From: Dysgonomonas sp. BGC7
GTDB lineage: Bacteria; Bacteroidota; Bacteroidia; Bacteroidales; Dysgonomonadaceae
NCBI RefSeq assembly: GCF_001261735.1
Contig: NZ_CVRP01000009.1
Span: 277,883 to 341,882 of the forward strand
Direction of reading: 5' to 3'
Length of the DNA: 64,000 nucleotides
Positions 19,143 to 29,009 of the stretch are shown in pieces; position 1 is the first letter of the stretch, and the number at the start of each line of letters is the position of its first letter. Both the position numbers and the translations under genes were made by a program. The notes below the pieces were generated by a model, which saw only the letters and a list, made by a program, of their open reading frames with translations, did not search any database and was not told the origin of the DNA.

Positions 19143-19907
19143 ATGGGAAATATCGCAAAACGGCATAAATTAATACTAGAGCAGTTAAAGAAAGACGGGT
19201 ATGTAAAGGTACAGGAGCTTAGCGAGCTAATGCAGGTTTCGGAAGTTACAATTCGTAAAGATTTAAAATATCTGGAAAGTAAGAAGCTATTGTATCGCAA
19301 TCATGGAAGTGCAAGTAGCCTGAGTTCCATAATTTCTGATAAGCATATAGATATAAAAGAAAAAATGCATATGGAAGAGAAAGCTCAGATAGCGAAAGCT
19401 GCAAATGGGCTTTTGGAAGCGAATGATAAAATTATTATAGCATCAGGTACTACCCTTCTTGCATTTGCTAACGAAATAAATGTAAATGAAAGTATCACGG
19501 TTATTACTTCTTCGGTTAAGGTATCTTTGGCTTTGTGTTATAATCCTAATATAGAGGTGATTCAATTGGGTGGTATTATGCGGAAAAATTCTGTGTCTGT
19601 AATCGGATTTTATGCACAGAATATATTGGAGAGCCTTTCTTGCAATAAGTTGTTTCTAGGTGTAGACGGAATTGATCTTGACTATGGATTAACTACGAGC
19701 GATATGAGCGAGGCTCGTATCAATCAGCAAATGATTGAAGCTTCTCAAAAAATAATAATTATGACAGACTCATCTAAGTTCGGAAAAAGAGGTTTCTGTA
19801 AAATTTGTGATTTTGAAAAAGTTCATCATATCATTACCGACAGAAATGCTCCGTCCCATATTATAGATGCCATTCGCGAGCGTAACATAGAAGTTACTCT
19901 TGTATAA
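19143..19907 (+). CDS. glpR: DeoR-family transcriptional repressor (GlpR type)
   Basis: The 254-residue regulator, E. coli GlpR being about 252, has an N-terminal DeoR winged helix-turn-helix (about residues 5-60, with VSEVTIRKDLKYLESKKLLYRNHG as the recognition region) and a DeoRC sugar-phosphate sensing domain (about 75-235, with a phosphate-loop-like IIIASGTTLLAFA, and GVDGIDLDYGLTTSDMSEA). In this family G3P binding releases the DNA. It is divergent from glpDKF, and repeated TTCGAA-type sites precede four glp genes, which makes it the likely regulator of the island. The start at 19143 is preferred over a frame beginning 11 codons upstream because the family begins just before the RHKLILEQL helix. 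Confidence 0.88.
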   Translation: MGNIAKRHKLILEQLKKDGYVKVQELSELMQVSEVTIRKDLKYLESKKLLYRNHGSASSLSSIISDKHIDIKEKMHMEEKAQIAKAANGLLEANDKIIIASGTTLLAFANEINVNESITVITSSVKVSLALCYNPNIEVIQLGGIMRKNSVSVIGFYAQNILESLSCNKLFLGVDGIDLDYGLTTSDMSEARINQQMIEASQKIIIMTDSSKFGKRGFCKICDFEKVHHIITDRNAPSHIIDAIRERNIEVTLV

Positions 19908-19925
19908 GAAGATATAAAAAGGAGG

Positions 19926-19962
19926 AGAGAGGCGTATTGTTAAGATGCGCCTCTCTTTTTTT
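19926..19962 (+). terminator. Rho-independent terminator after glpR
   Basis: Stem AGAGAGGCG / CGCCTCTCT with a 13-nt loop, followed by a run of seven T residues, 18 bp after the glpR stop. Confidence 0.9.
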
Positions 19963-20062
19963 GCAAGGATTCGTCGATACAATCTCTCTATCTGTCGATT
20001 ATTGTTGTGGTTGTTATTGATTCAGGTTAACATTGCTTTGTTTTTAATAAATCGGTGAAGCA

Positions 20063-22027
20063 ATGAATATAAATAAACTCTTTTATGCTGTTTTGTGCAC
20101 TATATGTATGCTTTTTGCATCGTGTGGAGATAGCGAAACTGTGGATGAAATCATTGTTGAAGATGGTGGAGAAGAAGGTGGCTCGGAAGTTGTTATAGAT
20201 GATGACTTTAAAACTAATACAAAAGACACAGTATTTACAAATGCCGTAAAAGTTGTATATAGCGATAGCGGGGTAGATATTGTGAACCCGTATGTAAATG
20301 AAGGTGTTTCGATAACTGAAACACATGGAAACGTGGTCGTTACTTCTACTAATACTACCGTAGAGGTCAATTACGTATTATCGGGAAATACAAAAAGCGG
20401 ATCGCTAAAAATATATAGTGATTATAAATTCGGACTAGGGCTTAATGGTGTTGATATTATCAGTGCTGATGGCCCTGCAATCAATATTCAATCCAAGAAA
20501 AAAGTTACAATAACTCAGGTTGGTGGTACATCTAACAGATTGGTGGATGGAGATATTTATACTGCATTCGGAGAGGAAGATATGAAGGGTACTCTTTTTA
20601 GCGAAGGTCAGTTGAATTTCGAAGGAAGTGGAAGTTTGCTAGTGTATGGTAAGTATAAACATGCCATTTGTAGTGATGATTACATACGGGTAAAATCGGG
20701 AACAATAAAGATTGCAATAGCCGCTAGTGATGGAATACATGCTAAAGATTATTTTAGGATGGATAATGGTGTTTTGGATATAAAAGCATCTAGTGATGGT
20801 ATTGATTGTAGCGACGGATATATTCGTTTAGATGCCGGCACAGTGACAATAAATAGCGCAGATGATGGTATAGTTGCTTCTTATGAAGAGGACGACACTT
20901 CAATTACTCCTTATATATTGATAGAGAATCCAACAATAAATATTACTACCACAGGGCAAAAGGCTATGGGAATTAAAAGTGATAAAAGCTCGGTAACAAT
21001 AAATAACGGAACAATAAATATTACCACAAAAGGTGTAGCTGCTAAAGGGCTGAAAACAGGGGGTGATGTGAATATTACAGGAGGAAATATTAAACTTATA
21101 ACTTCGGGCGATGCTTTTTATGATACGAGTGATAATGATATATCTTCCGCAGCTGGTGTGAAGAGTGATGGTAACTTTGTTTTTAGCAATGCTACTTTAG
21201 ATATTTCCAGTTCGGGATCGGGAGGAAAAGGTATTAGTGTCGATGGCGAGCTTGTTGTAAATTCAGGGACGATAAAAGTAGTTACTACAGGAGGACAATA
21301 TAAATATGGCTCAGACGACACTGCGGCTAAAGCAATAAAGAGTGATGGAAATCTGAGTATAAATGGAGGTAATATAACTATTAAGACTTCCGGAGTAGAG
21401 GCTGAAGGGCTGGAAAGTAAAAAGATACTGACTGTAAACGACGGAACAATAGAAATAGAAGCATATGATGATTGTATCAATGCCTCGAATCATATACAAA
21501 TAAACGGAGGCAATGTTTATTGCTATAGCGAAACTAATGATGGTATAGACTCTAATGGAACGTTAACTGTTACTGGGGGTGTTATAGTCTCTTCAGGTGC
21601 AAAATCGCCGGAAGAGGGTTTCGACTGCGATAATAATACCTTTAAGATAACAGGCGGAATTCTTGTAGGTACGGGCGGAGCTACCAGCAATCCTACTTCA
21701 AGTGTTTCTACTCAATATTCTTTGATATACGGAACAACCGGAACAGCAAGCGAGATTATTCATATAGAATCTGCTGCCGGAATAGGCGTTCTTACATTTA
21801 AAGTTCCACGTACATATTCTCAGATGACACTACTGTTTAGCAGTCCGGCTATGGCTGCTAATACGAATTATACGATCTATAAAGGTGGTAGTGTTTCGGG
21901 TGGCTCTAATTTTCATGGGCTATATACGGGGGCGACATATACAAAAGGTACTTCAGCAACAACATTTACGACATTAAACATAGTTACCACAGTAGGGACT
22001 ACCTCCGGACCCGGAGGGCGTCCTTAA
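20063..22027 (+). CDS. Carbohydrate-binding beta-helix lipoprotein (Cthe_2159-like, PF14262)
   Basis: The 654-residue lipoprotein has a short signal and lipobox FASC (Cys about residue 21), then an acidic linker and a long right-handed beta-helix-like body. The body shows repeated turns such as [32 protein letters not shown] and [15 protein letters not shown]. This layout matches the Cthe_2159 family, whose founding member is a pectate-lyase-like fold that binds polygalacturonate and calcium without known catalysis. The many Asp-rich turns fit calcium binding. No sugar-active gene is adjacent. It stands alone between two terminator hairpins, so it is probably monocistronic. Surface exposure is plausible but not shown. 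Confidence 0.85.
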   Translation: MNINKLFYAVLCTICMLFASCGDSETVDEIIVEDGGEEGGSEVVIDDDFKTNTKDTVFTNAVKVVYSDSGVDIVNPYVNEGVSITETHGNVVVTSTNTTVEVNYVLSGNTKSGSLKIYSDYKFGLGLNGVDIISADGPAINIQSKKKVTITQVGGTSNRLVDGDIYTAFGEEDMKGTLFSEGQLNFEGSGSLLVYGKYKHAICSDDYIRVKSGTIKIAIAASDGIHAKDYFRMDNGVLDIKASSDGIDCSDGYIRLDAGTVTINSADDGIVASYEEDDTSITPYILIENPTINITTTGQKAMGIKSDKSSVTINNGTINITTKGVAAKGLKTGGDVNITGGNIKLITSGDAFYDTSDNDISSAAGVKSDGNFVFSNATLDISSSGSGGKGISVDGELVVNSGTIKVVTTGGQYKYGSDDTAAKAIKSDGNLSINGGNITIKTSGVEAEGLESKKILTVNDGTIEIEAYDDCINASNHIQINGGNVYCYSETNDGIDSNGTLTVTGGVIVSSGAKSPEEGFDCDNNTFKITGGILVGTGGATSNPTSSVSTQYSLIYGTTGTASEIIHIESAAGIGVLTFKVPRTYSQMTLLFSSPAMAANTNYTIYKGGSVSGGSNFHGLYTGATYTKGTSATTFTTLNIVTTVGTTSGPGGRP

Positions 22028-22054
22028 AAATTCGATTTTAGAGATCAATCAATA

Positions 22055-22090
22055 TTGGGCTAGCTGTGAAGCTGGCCCAATGTGTTTTAT
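22055..22090 (+). terminator. Probable terminator after the beta-helix lipoprotein gene
   Basis: An 11-bp stem, TTGGGCTAGCT paired with AGCTGGCCCAA (one T-G pair), closes a GTGA loop of the GNRA type. The T-run after it is weak and interrupted (TGTGTTTTAT), so termination may be partial. Confidence 0.65.
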
Positions 22091-22206
22091 GATATTCTTT
22101 AAAATAAATAAAAGCTGTTTCTTAAGAAAAGAATTATAGCTAACTTGCAGCCGATTTTAACAAAACCTTTATTTGTAAGGTTTATATTTGAACTAAATAG
22201 CTGTCG

Positions 22207-24036
22207 ATGAATGATTTTATTATTTTAATTAAGCGTTTTATACCTCCATATAAAAAGCAGGTCGCGTTAAATATCTTCTTCAATATATTGAGTGCAATAC
22301 TCAATGTGTTCTCTTTTGCTCTTATTGTACCTATTCTCAGGATATTGTTCAAGGTAGATGAGAAGGTTTATGAATATATTCCAATGGATTCGTCTAGTAT
22401 ATTTAGCTTTAAGGTGCTGGAGAATAACGCATACTATCATCTTACACACGTTATGGATACTCATTCGGGCGGGATGGTATTGCTCATGTTAGGGGTGATT
22501 CTTGTTGTCATGACAGGATTAAAAACGCTTGCGACCTATCTTAGTGGTTATTTTATAATAGATGTTCGTACCGGTGTCGTACGTGATATTCGCAAGCAAA
22601 TAAATGATAAAATCCTTTCTTTGCCTCTTAGTTTCTTCTCTAATGAAAGGAAAGGAGATATTATTGCTCGTATGACAGGAGACGTTGGCGAAGTGGAAAA
22701 CTCAGTAATGAGTTCTTTGGATATGATAAGCAAGAACCCTATTATGATTCTTATATATCTGGGAACAATGCTTGTTATCAGTTGGCAACTCACCATTTTT
22801 GTACTAATTCTCCTGCCCATAGCTGGATTTATAATGGGCAGAGTTGGTAAAAGCCTGAAACGTAAATCCGTAGAGGCTCAGAATTTTTGGGGGCAACTTA
22901 TGTCGCAGATAGAAGAAACTCTTAGCGGATTGCGTATAATAAAGGCTTTTAATGCAGAGCAAAAAATGACAGATCGTTTTGATAAAGCTAGTAATATCTT
23001 CCGCGATATGTCGAACCGAATAGCTCGCCGCCAACAGATGGCACACCCGATGAGCGAACTGTTAGGTACAATTACAATCGTATTGGTGCTTTGGTTTGGA
23101 GGTTCTCTTATTCTTGACAGTAGCAGTACAATTGATGCCTCACGCTTTATATACTATCTTACTATATTCTATTTGATTATCAATCCTGCAAAAGATTTGT
23201 CCAAGTCTGTCTATGCTATTCAGAAAGGTATGGCTTCTGTCGAGCGTATAGATAAGATACTAAAGGCTGAAAATACTATAACTAACCCGACAAATCCTAA
23301 AGCAATTCCTTTCAATAGAGATATTACATATCGTAATGTACGTTTCAAGTATGAAACTAACTGGGTGATAAAAGATGTGAGTATTACCATTCCTAAAGGG
23401 AAGACAATCGCCTTGGTAGGACAATCGGGTTCGGGAAAATCGACGATGGCCGATCTTCTTCCTCGTTTCTATGATGTAAACGAAGGAGGAATATATATTG
23501 ATGATGTAAATATCAAAGATGCTAATGTTCATGACTTACGTGCATTGATGGGTAATGTAAATCAGGAGGCAATACTGTTTAACGATACGTTCTTCAATAA
23601 TATCTCTTTCGGAGTAGAAGGTGCAACTTTAGAACAAGTAATTGAAGCAGCCAAAGTGGCAAATGCACACGACTTTATAGAAGCGACAGAAAACGGATAT
23701 GATACAAGTATTGGCGACAGAGGAGGTAAACTGTCTGGAGGACAACGTCAGAGAGTAAGTATCGCTCGTGCTATTCTTAAGAATCCTCAGATATTGATTC
23801 TTGATGAGGCCACTTCTGCTCTCGATACCGAATCGGAAAGATTGGTGCAAGATGCTTTGGAAAAACTAATGAAAAATCGTACAACACTCGTTATTGCTCA
23901 CAGGCTGTCTACTATAAAGAATGCCGATGAGATTTGTGTAATGCATGAAGGTGTAGTTGTGGAAAGGGGGCATCATACCGAACTTTACGATATGGACGGA
24001 TATTACAGAAAACTTTGTGATATGCAACAATTCTAA
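22207..24036 (+). CDS. MsbA-like ABC exporter (fused permease and ATPase)
   Basis: The 609-residue half-transporter has an N-terminal six-helix ABC_membrane domain (about residues 15-330) and a C-terminal ATPase with Walker A GQSGSGKST (about 402-410), signature LSGGQRQR, Walker B ILILDEATSALD and the switch His in VIAHRLSTIK. It would act as a homodimer in the inner membrane. By size and similarity to MsbA it may flip lipid A core or another lipid, but drug export cannot be excluded. It is followed 3 bp later by trmB and then mrp, so the three form an operon. The pairing looks positional, not functional. Confidence 0.92.
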   Translation: MNDFIILIKRFIPPYKKQVALNIFFNILSAILNVFSFALIVPILRILFKVDEKVYEYIPMDSSSIFSFKVLENNAYYHLTHVMDTHSGGMVLLMLGVILVVMTGLKTLATYLSGYFIIDVRTGVVRDIRKQINDKILSLPLSFFSNERKGDIIARMTGDVGEVENSVMSSLDMISKNPIMILIYLGTMLVISWQLTIFVLILLPIAGFIMGRVGKSLKRKSVEAQNFWGQLMSQIEETLSGLRIIKAFNAEQKMTDRFDKASNIFRDMSNRIARRQQMAHPMSELLGTITIVLVLWFGGSLILDSSSTIDASRFIYYLTIFYLIINPAKDLSKSVYAIQKGMASVERIDKILKAENTITNPTNPKAIPFNRDITYRNVRFKYETNWVIKDVSITIPKGKTIALVGQSGSGKSTMADLLPRFYDVNEGGIYIDDVNIKDANVHDLRALMGNVNQEAILFNDTFFNNISFGVEGATLEQVIEAAKVANAHDFIEATENGYDTSIGDRGGKLSGGQRQRVSIARAILKNPQILILDEATSALDTESERLVQDALEKLMKNRTTLVIAHRLSTIKNADEICVMHEGVVVERGHHTELYDMDGYYRKLCDMQQF

Positions 24037-24039
24037 ACT

Positions 24040-24801
24040 ATGGGGAAAAATAAGCTGGCCAAATTTGCGAAAATGGAAGAATATCCACATGTATTCCAAT
24101 ATCCTTTTGCTACTTTACAAGAAAAGGGCTTTGAAATGAAAGGACGTTGGAATGAACTGTTTTTCAAAAATAATAATCCGATAGTTCTGGAGCTAGGTTG
24201 TGGAAAAGGAGAATATACAGTAGGTCTAGGTAAACTTTTTTCTGGAAAAAACTTTATAGGTGTCGATATCAAAGGAGCCCGTATGTGGACAGGGGCTAAG
24301 CAGTCGCTTGAAGAAGGATTGAATAATGTTGCTTTCCTTCGTACTCATATCGAACTTATTACTCACTTTTTTGCACAGGGAGAAGTGTCTGAAATTTGGA
24401 TTACTTTCCCCGACCCGCAGATGAGTAAAACAAGCAAGCGTATGACTTCTACCCGTTTTATGCAGCTCTATCGTAATATTCTTCCTCAAGATGGTATTAT
24501 TCATCTTAAGACAGACAGTAATTTTATGTTTGTTTATACAACAGAAATGGTAAAGAGTAATTCTTTACCTGTGCTCTTCGAGACCGATGATTTGTATAAT
24601 TCGGATTTGGCTGATGATATTCTTAAAATTCAGACTTTTTACGAACAACAATGGCTTGCTCGTGGTTTAAACATAAAATATATCAAGTTCTTGTGTCCCG
24701 AAAGAGATACTTGGATAGAACCTGAGATAGAGATAGAGAAAGATTCGTACCGGAGTTTCGGACGAAGTAATGTACTTAATCAATCAACTAAAAATGGCTA
24801 A
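24040..24801 (+). CDS. trmB: tRNA (guanine(46)-N7)-methyltransferase
   Basis: The 253-residue SAM-dependent enzyme makes m7G46 in the variable loop of tRNAs. SAM motif: [16 protein letters not shown] at about residues 49-64. The family signature [10 protein letters not shown] follows at about 127-136, then the C-terminal TrmB region ([18 protein letters not shown]). It begins 3 bp after the ABC exporter stop and its last eight bases overlap the start of mrp (ATGGCTAA), which suggests coupled translation. Confidence 0.95.
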   Translation: MGKNKLAKFAKMEEYPHVFQYPFATLQEKGFEMKGRWNELFFKNNNPIVLELGCGKGEYTVGLGKLFSGKNFIGVDIKGARMWTGAKQSLEEGLNNVAFLRTHIELITHFFAQGEVSEIWITFPDPQMSKTSKRMTSTRFMQLYRNILPQDGIIHLKTDSNFMFVYTTEMVKSNSLPVLFETDDLYNSDLADDILKIQTFYEQQWLARGLNIKYIKFLCPERDTWIEPEIEIEKDSYRSFGRSNVLNQSTKNG

Positions 24802-25906
24802 TATATATCCCAAGCTAATTCTTGATGCCTTACGCAATGTTCGTTATCCCGGTACCGGAAAAGATATTGTAGAAATGGGCATGGTTTCCGATGATATACA
24901 TATCAACGGAATGAAAGTAAATCTTTCTATATTGTTTGAAAAACCTAACGATCCGTTTATCAAATCTGTGATTAAGGCAGCTGAAACAGCGATTCTTACC
25001 TACGCAGACCCTAATATAGAAATAAAAGGCAACATAGAGGCAAAAACAACACAGCCGGAACAGCCGAAATCAGCAAAGTTATTGTCTGATGTGAAGAATA
25101 TAATTGCAATATCTTCAGGAAAAGGCGGTGTTGGTAAAAGCACGGTCTCGGTTAACCTAGCTGTTGCTCTTGCCAAGAAAGGTTATAGAGTAGGGCTGCT
25201 TGATGCGGATATCTTCGGACCATCACTTCCTAAGATGTTCGACGAAGAAGAAGCACATCCCTACCTCGAACCCATTGATGGAAAGGAATATATTATTCCT
25301 GTAGAAAAGTATGGGGTAAAGATGCTCTCTATTGGTTTCTTTGTAAACAAAAACGATGCTGTCGTTTGGCGTGGTGCTATGGCAGGCAATGCTCTTAAGC
25401 AGTTGATCGCTGATGCTAACTGGGGTGAATTAGACTATTTTTTAATAGATTTTCCACCGGGAACAAGCGATATACACCTCACTTTGGTGCAGACACTGGC
25501 GATAACAGGAGCAGTGGTCGTGAGTACACCACAACAAGTAGCATTGGCAGATGCACGTAAGGGTATAAATATGTTTACTAACGATAAAGTTAGCGTTCCT
25601 ATACTTGGGCTTGTAGAAAATATGGCATGGTTTACTCCTGCCGAACTTCCGGAAAATAAGTACTATATTTTTGGAAAGGATGGAGCTAAAGAATTGGCCG
25701 AAGAGATGGGAGTCCCTTTGCTGGGGCAGATACCAATCGTGCAAAGTATATGTGAAGGAGGAGATAAAGGTGTGCCTGTAGCTCTTAACGAGAATACGAT
25801 AACGGGCATGGCATTTGATCATCTTGCAGATAATTTTGTAGCTTCTCTGGAAAAGCGGAATGAAGAGTTAGCTCCTACTCAAAAAGTGGAGGTACATAAT
25901 AAATAG
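24794..25906 (+). CDS. Mrp/ApbC/NBP35-family iron-sulfur cluster carrier ATPase
   Basis: The 370-residue protein has an N-terminal FeS_assembly_P (DUF59) domain (about 1-85) and a ParA-type ATPase with the deviant Walker [12 protein letters not shown] near residue 108, [13 protein letters not shown] and [14 protein letters not shown]. The family carries Fe-S clusters to apoproteins in the cytosol. The usual CxxC cluster-binding pair near the C-terminus is absent: the [17 protein letters not shown] stretch occupies that place. I recall the same sequence in other Bacteroidales Mrp proteins, so this is probably a lineage feature. The start is set by the ATGGCTAA overlap with trmB. Confidence 0.93.
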   Translation: MANIYPKLILDALRNVRYPGTGKDIVEMGMVSDDIHINGMKVNLSILFEKPNDPFIKSVIKAAETAILTYADPNIEIKGNIEAKTTQPEQPKSAKLLSDVKNIIAISSGKGGVGKSTVSVNLAVALAKKGYRVGLLDADIFGPSLPKMFDEEEAHPYLEPIDGKEYIIPVEKYGVKMLSIGFFVNKNDAVVWRGAMAGNALKQLIADANWGELDYFLIDFPPGTSDIHLTLVQTLAITGAVVVSTPQQVALADARKGINMFTNDKVSVPILGLVENMAWFTPAELPENKYYIFGKDGAKELAEEMGVPLLGQIPIVQSICEGGDKGVPVALNENTITGMAFDHLADNFVASLEKRNEELAPTQKVEVHNK

Positions 25907-25932
25907 AAAGATATCATTGCATATATATGTAT

Positions 25933-25967
25933 AAAGCCCTATTTTTATAGGGCTTTATTGCTTTTAT
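25933..25967 (+). terminator. Rho-independent terminator after mrp
   Basis: A perfect 9-bp stem AAAGCCCTA / TAGGGCTTT with a 6-nt loop is followed by a T-rich tail, 26 bp after the mrp stop. Confidence 0.85.
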
Positions 25968-26004
25968 CTTTACATCCTATATTTTCCCCTCTAAAGCAAA
26001 CTAT

Positions 26005-26847
26005 ATGAACAATCAGAGAATGAAGAATCTTATACTAACTCCGTATTTTATTTGCGGGCTTCTTGTGCTTGTCTTAAACGATTTCTATCTTAAGCATGAA
26101 TATGGGAATTTTATGACAGGAAAGCTTTCTGATTTTGCAGGGCTGCTCATCTTTCCTCTGTTTATTGCTACTATATTACCTAAAACAAAAAAGTATATTT
26201 CACTGATTACAGGTATAGGCTTCTTCATTTGGAAATTGCCACTATTTACACCTGTCATCGATTTGATAAATCAAGTGCCGTTTATTTCAATTTATAGAGT
26301 GATAGATTATTCAGACTACATAGCCTTGCTTATATTACCTATAAGTCATTATCTTATAAATAGAAAAGAGGATGAGGCTATTATAGAACATAGTTCCTTG
26401 AAGGAGGTGTCGAGGTATGTATTGCTGGGTACTGCTTTCTTTGCATTTTGCGCAACATCTATGCGTCCTTTAATGGAAATACCAAAAGGGACAATATATA
26501 TAGGTGAGTCCTATAATATAAAACTACCGAAGGACTCAGTGATTAGTTCAATCAAATTACTTGGCTATAATTGCGATTTTTATAAAGTAGACTCTATTTC
26601 TTATCGTAGTGAGAGTTATTATCAAACAGATAATATAATTCGCCGTTACAATGATACTATCATATTTGATACTATTGCAAATGTGAAATATCAATTAATG
26701 GAGATAAACCCTAATAAAACCAAACTCACAATAATTAATGTGACTCTATCGAGAAAGGGACAGATTCAAGATTGGAAAGAGCTCAGGTCTTTAAGTAAGC
26801 GTTACGATGAATGGCTAAAAGATAACCTTATCGAAAAAATAAAATGA
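26005..26847 (+). CDS. Membrane protein of unknown function
   Basis: The 280-residue protein has about four membrane helices in its first half: around residues 10-28, 45-60, 64-84 (with an ITGIGFFIWKLPLFTP segment) and 133-150. A mainly soluble, beta-rich C-terminal part (about 160-280) follows. A conserved-looking loop, FMTGKLSDFAGLLIFPLF, sits between helices 1 and 2; I have seen similar text in unnamed Bacteroidota membrane proteins. There is no catalytic motif I can name. It lies alone after the mrp terminator, 105 bp before folD, and may be monocistronic. Confidence 0.8.
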   Translation: MNNQRMKNLILTPYFICGLLVLVLNDFYLKHEYGNFMTGKLSDFAGLLIFPLFIATILPKTKKYISLITGIGFFIWKLPLFTPVIDLINQVPFISIYRVIDYSDYIALLILPISHYLINRKEDEAIIEHSSLKEVSRYVLLGTAFFAFCATSMRPLMEIPKGTIYIGESYNIKLPKDSVISSIKLLGYNCDFYKVDSISYRSESYYQTDNIIRRYNDTIIFDTIANVKYQLMEINPNKTKLTIINVTLSRKGQIQDWKELRSLSKRYDEWLKDNLIEKIK

Positions 26848-26905
26848 TGAGGCTACGGGAGGTAAGAATACCAGCTTAAAGTATAATAACCCTCTTATTA
26901 TTTCG

Positions 26906-26913
26906 TATCTTTG
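26906..26913 (+). promoter_or_regulatory. folD promoter -7 box
   Basis: TATCTTTG matches TAnnTTTG exactly, 39 bp before the folD ATG. No clear TTTG lies at the expected upstream distance. Confidence 0.55.
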
Positions 26914-26952
26914 CCTTGTGTAATATCAGTTTTAATCTAATAATCTACTTAT

Positions 26953-27834
26953 ATGCAGCTAATTGACGGAAAAGCCATTTCGGCGCAGATAAAAAAAGAA
27001 ATAGCAGAAGAAGTTTCTCAAATAAAGGCAGCCGGAGAGAAAACTCCACATCTGGCTGCAATTCTTGTAGGACACGATGGGGGAAGCGAAACTTATGTTG
27101 CCAGTAAAGTGCACACCTGTGAAGAAGTTGGTTTTAAATCGTCTCTAATTCGTTTCGAAGATAATGTAAGCGAAGAAGAGTTGTTGGCTTGTGTCGACCG
27201 CTTAAATAAAGATGCTGATGTAGATGGTTTTATTGTTCAGTTACCTTTGCCAAAGCATATATCGGAGCAAAAAGTTATTGAAGCCATTGATTACAGAAAG
27301 GATGTAGATGGTTTTCATCCTATAAATGTAGGACGTATGTCAATAGGCTTACCTTGTTTTGTCTCTGCTACTCCTGCGGGCATTCTCGAACTGCTCAAAC
27401 GTTATGAAATTCCTACACAAGGTAAACACTGTGTGGTTCTTGGGCGAAGCAATATTGTAGGCAAACCGATGGCAAATCTTATGATGCAAAAAGGATATCC
27501 GGGAGATGCAACAGTTACTGTTTGCCATAGTAAAACTCCTGATATTAAGGATATTTGTCGTAGTGCAGATATTATTATTGCAGCATTAGGGGTTCCCGAA
27601 TTTTTGAAGGGAGATATGGTAAAAGAAGGAGTTGTGGTCATAGACGTAGGTACTACCCGTGTGCCTTCTACTGAAACAAAATCAGGGTTTAAGCTGAAAG
27701 GCGATGTTGCTTTCGATGAGGTAGCTCCTAAAGCTTCTTATATAACCCCTGTACCGGGAGGGGTGGGGCCTATGACGATTATCTCTTTGATGAGAAATAC
27801 ATTGCTAGCTGGTAAAAAAGAAATATACAAATAA
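26953..27834 (+). CDS. folD: Bifunctional methylenetetrahydrofolate dehydrogenase/cyclohydrolase
   Basis: The 293-residue enzyme interconverts 5,10-methylene-, methenyl- and 10-formyl-tetrahydrofolate in the cytosol, supplying formyl groups for purines and initiator tRNA. Signatures: [14 protein letters not shown] with the catalytic Lys and nearby Tyr, [14 protein letters not shown], the NADP-binding [18 protein letters not shown], and the C-terminal [12 protein letters not shown]. Length and motif order are normal. It has its own promoter box and ends at a terminator shared with a convergent gene. Confidence 0.97.
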   Translation: MQLIDGKAISAQIKKEIAEEVSQIKAAGEKTPHLAAILVGHDGGSETYVASKVHTCEEVGFKSSLIRFEDNVSEEELLACVDRLNKDADVDGFIVQLPLPKHISEQKVIEAIDYRKDVDGFHPINVGRMSIGLPCFVSATPAGILELLKRYEIPTQGKHCVVLGRSNIVGKPMANLMMQKGYPGDATVTVCHSKTPDIKDICRSADIIIAALGVPEFLKGDMVKEGVVVIDVGTTRVPSTETKSGFKLKGDVAFDEVAPKASYITPVPGGVGPMTIISLMRNTLLAGKKEIYK

Positions 27835-27847
27835 CCTTACATATAAA

Positions 27848-27887
27848 GCCTCTTGGATAAATATTGTTCAGGAGGTTTTCTTTTTTT
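27848..27887 (+). terminator. Terminator after folD
   Basis: Stem CCTCTTG / CAGGAGG (one T-G pair) with a 13-nt loop, followed by TTTTCTTTTTTT. The T-run reaches the stop codon of the convergent HTH gene. Confidence 0.75.
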
Positions 27888-28842
27888 ATAACATAGATTC
27901 TACTATTTGGCGTTGATTCTGAAAATATTCTTTCCGTAACAACTCTCCCGACACCGAGATTAAGGACGAGAATCTGATTAATGCCTTAATCCATGACTTG
28001 TGTTTCTCACATATTTCGGGATTTATACATGATAAATGATCGACGCAATATACACCTACCGATGAGGCTTTTAAATTGGCTCCTTCAACATATGTATAAG
28101 TGCAGTCGAATGAAATATGGCATATGTAAATATCAATTTTTTTCTTGTGAATGGTAAGGCCGGTCGAAGCACACTTTTCCAAGTCATTTATCATCAATAA
28201 AATATCTCTTTTTATGTGAGCAATATCTTCATGGGTAATAATTCCTAATGTGTGGAAATATTTTGCTATCTCAATATAATCTATAAATGCTTTTTTATCC
28301 AGAATTACTATCGAGTCGATAGTCTGCATACTTGAAGCTGCCTTTTTCTGAATAGAAAATAATTCTTCAGGTATTTCTATGCTAAGCAGTTCTTTGGGAG
28401 TTATTCCGTTGTTGAGTTGATAGAGTAGAACGTAAATGTATATTCTGGAAAGAGATGCATACTTGAATATAAACTCTTGAGGTAATGCTCTGTATGCTCG
28501 GCACGAAAAGCTCTTTGGGTCTTTTCTTACAGCCTCCATCGCCTTTATTATTTGTGTTATCATTCGATGATATCCCTTTACTGGATCTTCGTTGTGGGCA
28601 GCATTCAGATGGAAAGTGAATATGTCCTCTTGTTTTGTCCCCGACAGGATATCTAATGAGATACCTAATTTTCTAGAGATTTCCACAGCTTCTTCCAGGG
28701 AGAAAGGTATTTCACCTCTTAATCGACGATATGCAGCTTCTTTACCAATAGATATAATTTCCATTAATAAAGCTACAGTTTCTCCTTTGCGGGGAGTTAC
28801 ACTTTTCAATTTCTTTATTAAATCTTCATTTATGGAGTTCAT
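27886..28842 (-). CDS. Helix-turn-helix regulator of unknown target
   Basis: The 318-residue cytosolic protein has an N-terminal XRE-like helix-turn-helix (about residues 10-65, KEAAYRRLRGEIPFSLEEAV then ISRKLGISLDIL) and a long alpha-helical C-terminal part with no named domain. The N-terminus resembles a group of Bacteroidales proteins sometimes labelled BetR-like. I use the ATG at 28842 because the conserved part begins right there; an ATG 11 codons upstream is also possible. A nested perfect inverted repeat lies about 45-90 bp upstream and could be its operator or a terminator. No neighbour suggests the regulated pathway. Confidence 0.75.
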   Translation of the reverse strand: MNSINEDLIKKLKSVTPRKGETVALLMEIISIGKEAAYRRLRGEIPFSLEEAVEISRKLGISLDILSGTKQEDIFTFHLNAAHNEDPVKGYHRMITQIIKAMEAVRKDPKSFSCRAYRALPQEFIFKYASLSRIYIYVLLYQLNNGITPKELLSIEIPEELFSIQKKAASSMQTIDSIVILDKKAFIDYIEIAKYFHTLGIITHEDIAHIKRDILLMINDLEKCASTGLTIHKKKIDIYICHISFDCTYTYVEGANLKASSVGVYCVDHLSCINPEICEKHKSWIKALIRFSSLISVSGELLRKEYFQNQRQIVESML

Positions 28843-28886
28843 GCTTGCATAAGATTTTAGGACTATATCATTCAAACAATAAACGG

Positions 28887-28928
28887 CAACTCCGATGGTA
28901 AGAGTATTTAACTCTGTTATCGGAGTTG
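28887..28928 (-). repeat. Nested perfect inverted repeat
   Basis: Outer arms CAACTCCGAT / ATCGGAGTTG (10 bp) enclose inner arms AGAGT / ACTCT (5 bp) around ATTTA. It lies between the exbD-like gene and the HTH gene, both on the minus strand. It may terminate exbD transcription (a T-rich stretch follows) or serve as an operator for the HTH gene. Confidence 0.6.
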
Positions 28929-29009
28929 TCTTTTATAGAAGATAAAAGTAGTTATTATTGTTTGATAAACAAATCCTAATATCAGGCAAAGCCCTAAAGA
29001 AGTCCTTCC

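Noticed and set aside
20701..21660. Repeated DG-containing text in the lipoprotein gene as a DNA tandem repeat
   Set aside because: The likeness is at the protein level, from beta-helix turns. The DNA copies are too diverged to count as a tandem repeat array.
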